The notes below the pieces were generated by a model. That model searched no databases. It had not been told where the DNA came from and saw only the letters and a list, made by a program, of their open reading frames with translations. Shown here piece after piece: positions 2,976 through 5,364 of a stretch of 5,364 nucleotides of DNA. Both the position numbers and the translations under genes were made by a program. Position 1 is the stretch's first letter. Every line of letters begins with the position of its first letter. Source of the stretch: an uncultured Prevotella sp. (lineage in GTDB: Bacteria > Bacteroidota > Bacteroidia > Bacteroidales > Bacteroidaceae); NCBI GenBank assembly GCA_946055365.1, contig CAMGFM010000109.1, positions 1 to 5,364 of the forward strand, written 5' to 3'.

Positions 2976-5364
2976 TTATTTGGAGTCCGTTGCAGACTTT
3001 ACAGCCTTATCCTTGAGCGTCTTGCGTCTTTCCACCCACACTCCAGCCACACATGCGAGCAGTAGAGCCACATAGGCGGCCCATGCTATGCCCTCGGTGG
3101 TCGTTACGGACGACGGTTTGAACGTGAGGACGACAGTGTGGCTGCCCGGTGTCACGCTTATGGCTCTTAGGATGTAGTTGACGCGTGCCACCGGCACATC
3201 CTTGCCGTCCACAGTGGCAGTCCATCCGGGATAATATATCTCAGAGAACACCACGACACCACCCTTTTGCGACTTCACGTCATAGACCAGCTCGTTTGGC
3301 TCATATTTCTTGAGCGTCACCACGGCATCGGCATTGTCTGTCGTGACGTTTTCGCCAAGTACAGCCTTGAACTTGCCGTCTGCCACAGCCTCATGATGCA
3401 GATCGAGCTTGCCGATGGCCTCTATCTCCTCATTGGCATTGGCCACATATCTCACCTTGTCCACAAACCATGCGTTGCCAAAGGCATACGGATTGCGCAA
3501 CGGCACTGTCTGTCCTCCCTGCAGAGGCATTATGACATAGCGTGTGTTGAGCATATTAAGCACGGGCCACAGCGAGTCGCCCGCCACCTTTGTCATGTCG
3601 CCCATCGCATCGGCTATGGCAGGCATCATGCCTTTCATCTCCGCGGAGATATAATAGTCAATCATCTCCTGATAACGGCGCAGCTTGGCGGCGTGATAGC
3701 CTCCTATGGACTTGTGGAAATAAGATGTCTCGTTTTCGTTGAAAGTGTTTGAGGCAAGGTTAAGCACACGATAGTCAGGCGCATTGTCCTGCATTATCTG
3801 CATGTCAGTGGGGTTTGCCTCTATGGGAGTCTCCCTCACGCTGCGCTCCACAAACATGTCGTCGTGCAGATAACGCTTGTTCACCTGCCACATGTCTATG
3901 AGACACAACGCCACGATGGCTGCCACGGCCCATGTCTGCTTGAGTTTGCCCTTTATCATGAGCAACAGCAGCGCAAAGCCTACGACTATGACGAAGAATG
4001 AACGCCAGCAGTCGGCAGTGAAGATGCCTATGCGGATGTCGCGCAGATTGGCCACCAGCGGGCCAAGATACTCTTCAGGTATGCTCTTCAGTGCCGCCAT
4101 CTCCTGATGAGAGATATATTCGGGGAAGAAGATCGTGGGCATGATGGCAAAAAGCACGCACACAAACCCCGTAAGCAAGAACGAGATCCAAAGATAGTCG
4201 CGCTTGGTGCGCGCAAATAAAGCCAGCGGCGAGAACAGCACAATCTTAGGGAGCTTGCCGCACCATGTCTCCCTCTCGTCAAGCACGTCCTTGTTTTCCG
4301 TCAAGGTCTTCAGGGCGAGCATGGCAAGCAGCGGTATGGTAAACTCTGCCATCACGAGTATGGACGCAACCGTGCGAAACTTGGCGTACATCGGCACATA
4401 GTCGAGGAAGAGGTCGGTAAACCACATGTAGTTCTTGCCCCATGACAGAAGCACGGACAGCACGGTGGCTGCAAACAACGCCCATTTCATGGGCCCTTTG
4501 ACGATGAAGAGTCCGAGAACAAACAGAAACATCACAAACGCGCCCACATACACGGGTCCGCTTGTGCCTGGCTGGTTGCCCCAATACTGCCCCAGCTGCT
4601 GGTAAACAGGATAAAACTGAGGGTCGGCATGTTCCATGGCACTCTCGTTGTGGGCAAGCGGCACGGAGGCACCGCCCTTTGTGTTAGGCACGAGCAGAGT
4701 CCATGTCTCGTCAATGCCATAGCTCCACTGTGTGATGTAGTCACGGTCGAGCCCCGATGATGTCTGGTTGGCGGAGTTGGCCTTTACCAGCTCGCTCTTG
4801 CCGCGCATTGACTCCTTGGTGTACTGCCACGTGTGGTAGAGATTGCTGAGATTGATGGCCACGCCGAGCATTGCCGCCACCGCACATACGGCAGAGGCGC
4901 GCCAGAAACGGGCAAGCTGCCTGCTGCGTATAGCCTCCACGAGCCATGCGATGACCATAAACAGGATGATGAACAGATAGTAATAGGTCATCTGCACGTG
5001 GTTGGCCTGTATCTCAAGTGCCGTAAAGATGGCCGTCAGCACAAAGCCCCACAGATAACGGCCTCTATAGGCCAGCACAATGCCTGCTATCATGGGCGGC
5101 AAATAGGCAAGGGCTATGACCTTCCATATATGTCCTGCCGCGATAATGATAAAGAAATAGCTGCTGAAAGCCCACACCACGGAGCCCAGCACGGCAAGAT
5201 GCCTGCGAAAATCAAAGGCTCGCAGCAGGATGTAGAAGCCAAGTAGATAGGCAAATACATACCACACATATTCGGGAAGCCACAGATGATAGAACCTGCC
5301 CACATGGTTCAGCACCTCCGCGCTGTCGTATGACGGTGCCATCTGATAGGTTGGCATACCGCCA
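2976..5364 (-). CDS. YfhO-family polytopic membrane protein (5' end cut by window edge)
   Basis: The frame runs on the - strand from the right edge to TAA at 2976-2978, about 795 residues. The first Met in the window (ATG at 5357-5355) is preceded in frame by Gly-Gly; in homologues I recall, 'GMPTYQxAPSYDS' lies some 55-60 residues into the protein, so the true start is outside. About a dozen hydrophobic segments occur, counted from that Met, near residues 28-47, 56-74, 80-98, 122-142, 152-170, 268-305, 332-350, 388-408, 450-469, 474-490 and 755-774. A soluble region at about 495-750 ends with the family hallmark FSEIYYPGWTATVDGKDVPV, before the last membrane helix and a Lys-rich tail. YfhO proteins (PF09586) have a GT-C-like fold; Firmicutes members act in teichoic-acid glycosylation, while the role in Bacteroidota is unestablished. 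It appears intact and is higher in GC than the left block. Confidence 0.93.
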   Translation of the reverse strand, partial: GGMPTYQMAPSYDSAEVLNHVGRFYHLWLPEYVWYVFAYLLGFYILLRAFDFRRHLAVLGSVVWAFSSYFFIIIAAGHIWKVIALAYLPPMIAGIVLAYRGRYLWGFVLTAIFTALEIQANHVQMTYYYLFIILFMVIAWLVEAIRSRQLARFWRASAVCAVAAMLGVAINLSNLYHTWQYTKESMRGKSELVKANSANQTSSGLDRDYITQWSYGIDETWTLLVPNTKGGASVPLAHNESAMEHADPQFYPVYQQLGQYWGNQPGTSGPVYVGAFVMFLFVLGLFIVKGPMKWALFAATVLSVLLSWGKNYMWFTDLFLDYVPMYAKFRTVASILVMAEFTIPLLAMLALKTLTENKDVLDERETWCGKLPKIVLFSPLALFARTKRDYLWISFLLTGFVCVLFAIMPTIFFPEYISHQEMAALKSIPEEYLGPLVANLRDIRIGIFTADCWRSFFVIVVGFALLLLMIKGKLKQTWAVAAIVALCLIDMWQVNKRYLHDDMFVERSVRETPIEANPTDMQIMQDNAPDYRVLNLASNTFNENETSYFHKSIGGYHAAKLRRYQEMIDYYISAEMKGMMPAIADAMGDMTKVAGDSLWPVLNMLNTRYVIMPLQGGQTVPLRNPYAFGNAWFVDKVRYVANANEEIEAIGKLDLHHEAVADGKFKAVLGENVTTDNADAVVTLKKYEPNELVYDVKSQKGGVVVFSEIYYPGWTATVDGKDVPVARVNYILRAISVTPGSHTVVLTFKPSSVTTTEGIAWAAYVALLLACVAGVWVERRKTLKDKAVKSATDSK

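Noticed and set aside
3267..3752. 161-aa + strand frame opposite the membrane protein gene
   Set aside because: It is a shadow of the YfhO frame: His/Cys/Ile-rich nonsense composition without a start signal. The same holds for 4833-5246 and the other frames within 2976-5364.
5355..5357. ATG as the start codon of the YfhO-family gene
   Set aside because: In-frame Gly-Gly codons precede it and the GMPTYQ motif is internal in the family; the real start lies beyond the window.

Overview
The window looks like a junction between a phage-derived (or other mobile) accessory segment and a host chromosomal gene in a Bacteroidales bacterium, probably Prevotellaceae. Three things point there. The right half carries a YfhO-family membrane protein very like those of Prevotella and Bacteroides. 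A Bacteroidota-style -7 element (TAnnTTTG) sits in the intergenic region. The small genes on the left resemble proteins common in Bacteroidales prophages. By hand count the left part is about 35-42% GC, rising to about 50% inside one gene, while the YfhO gene is in the mid-50s. The species cannot be fixed from this window.

Left block (1-2271, all + strand): a tight cassette of small accessory genes. In order: the 3' end of a phage-type protein; a tiny gene that looks frameshifted by a 4-bp tandem duplication; a 106-aa membrane-anchored protein; a 44-aa protein; a 345-aa multidomain protein; a 109-aa protein; and a 51-aa basic protein. Junctions are very short. Two upstream genes end in Glu-Asp-stop codons that double as the next gene's ribosome binding site, and two junctions are ATGA start/stop overlaps, so this is one polycistronic unit. 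The standout is the 345-aa protein: its C-terminal ~97 residues look like a DUF2829/Tad2 domain (Thoeris anti-defence 2, a signal-molecule sponge), preceded by a helical hairpin of the crAss001_48-related or Acb2/Tad1-hairpin type. That arrangement suggests a composite nucleotide-sequestering anti-defence protein. Base composition steps up inside this gene, so it is probably a recombinant mosaic.

Middle block (2272-2975): about 700 bp with no convincing protein gene but much structure. It holds a weak AU-rich terminator after the cassette, a promoter-like element that also resembles a CTnDOT-type core site, a cluster of three TGATAC motifs, a very strong bidirectional terminator, an 86-bp element bounded by 14-bp perfect inverted repeats, a 22-bp tandem array of five to six units, and another strong hairpin. 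The host/mobile boundary probably lies here.

Right block (2976-5364, - strand): a large YfhO-family (GT-C-like) polytopic membrane protein, complete at its C terminus and cut by the window edge near its N terminus. The left cassette and this gene converge, and nothing suggests a functional link between them.
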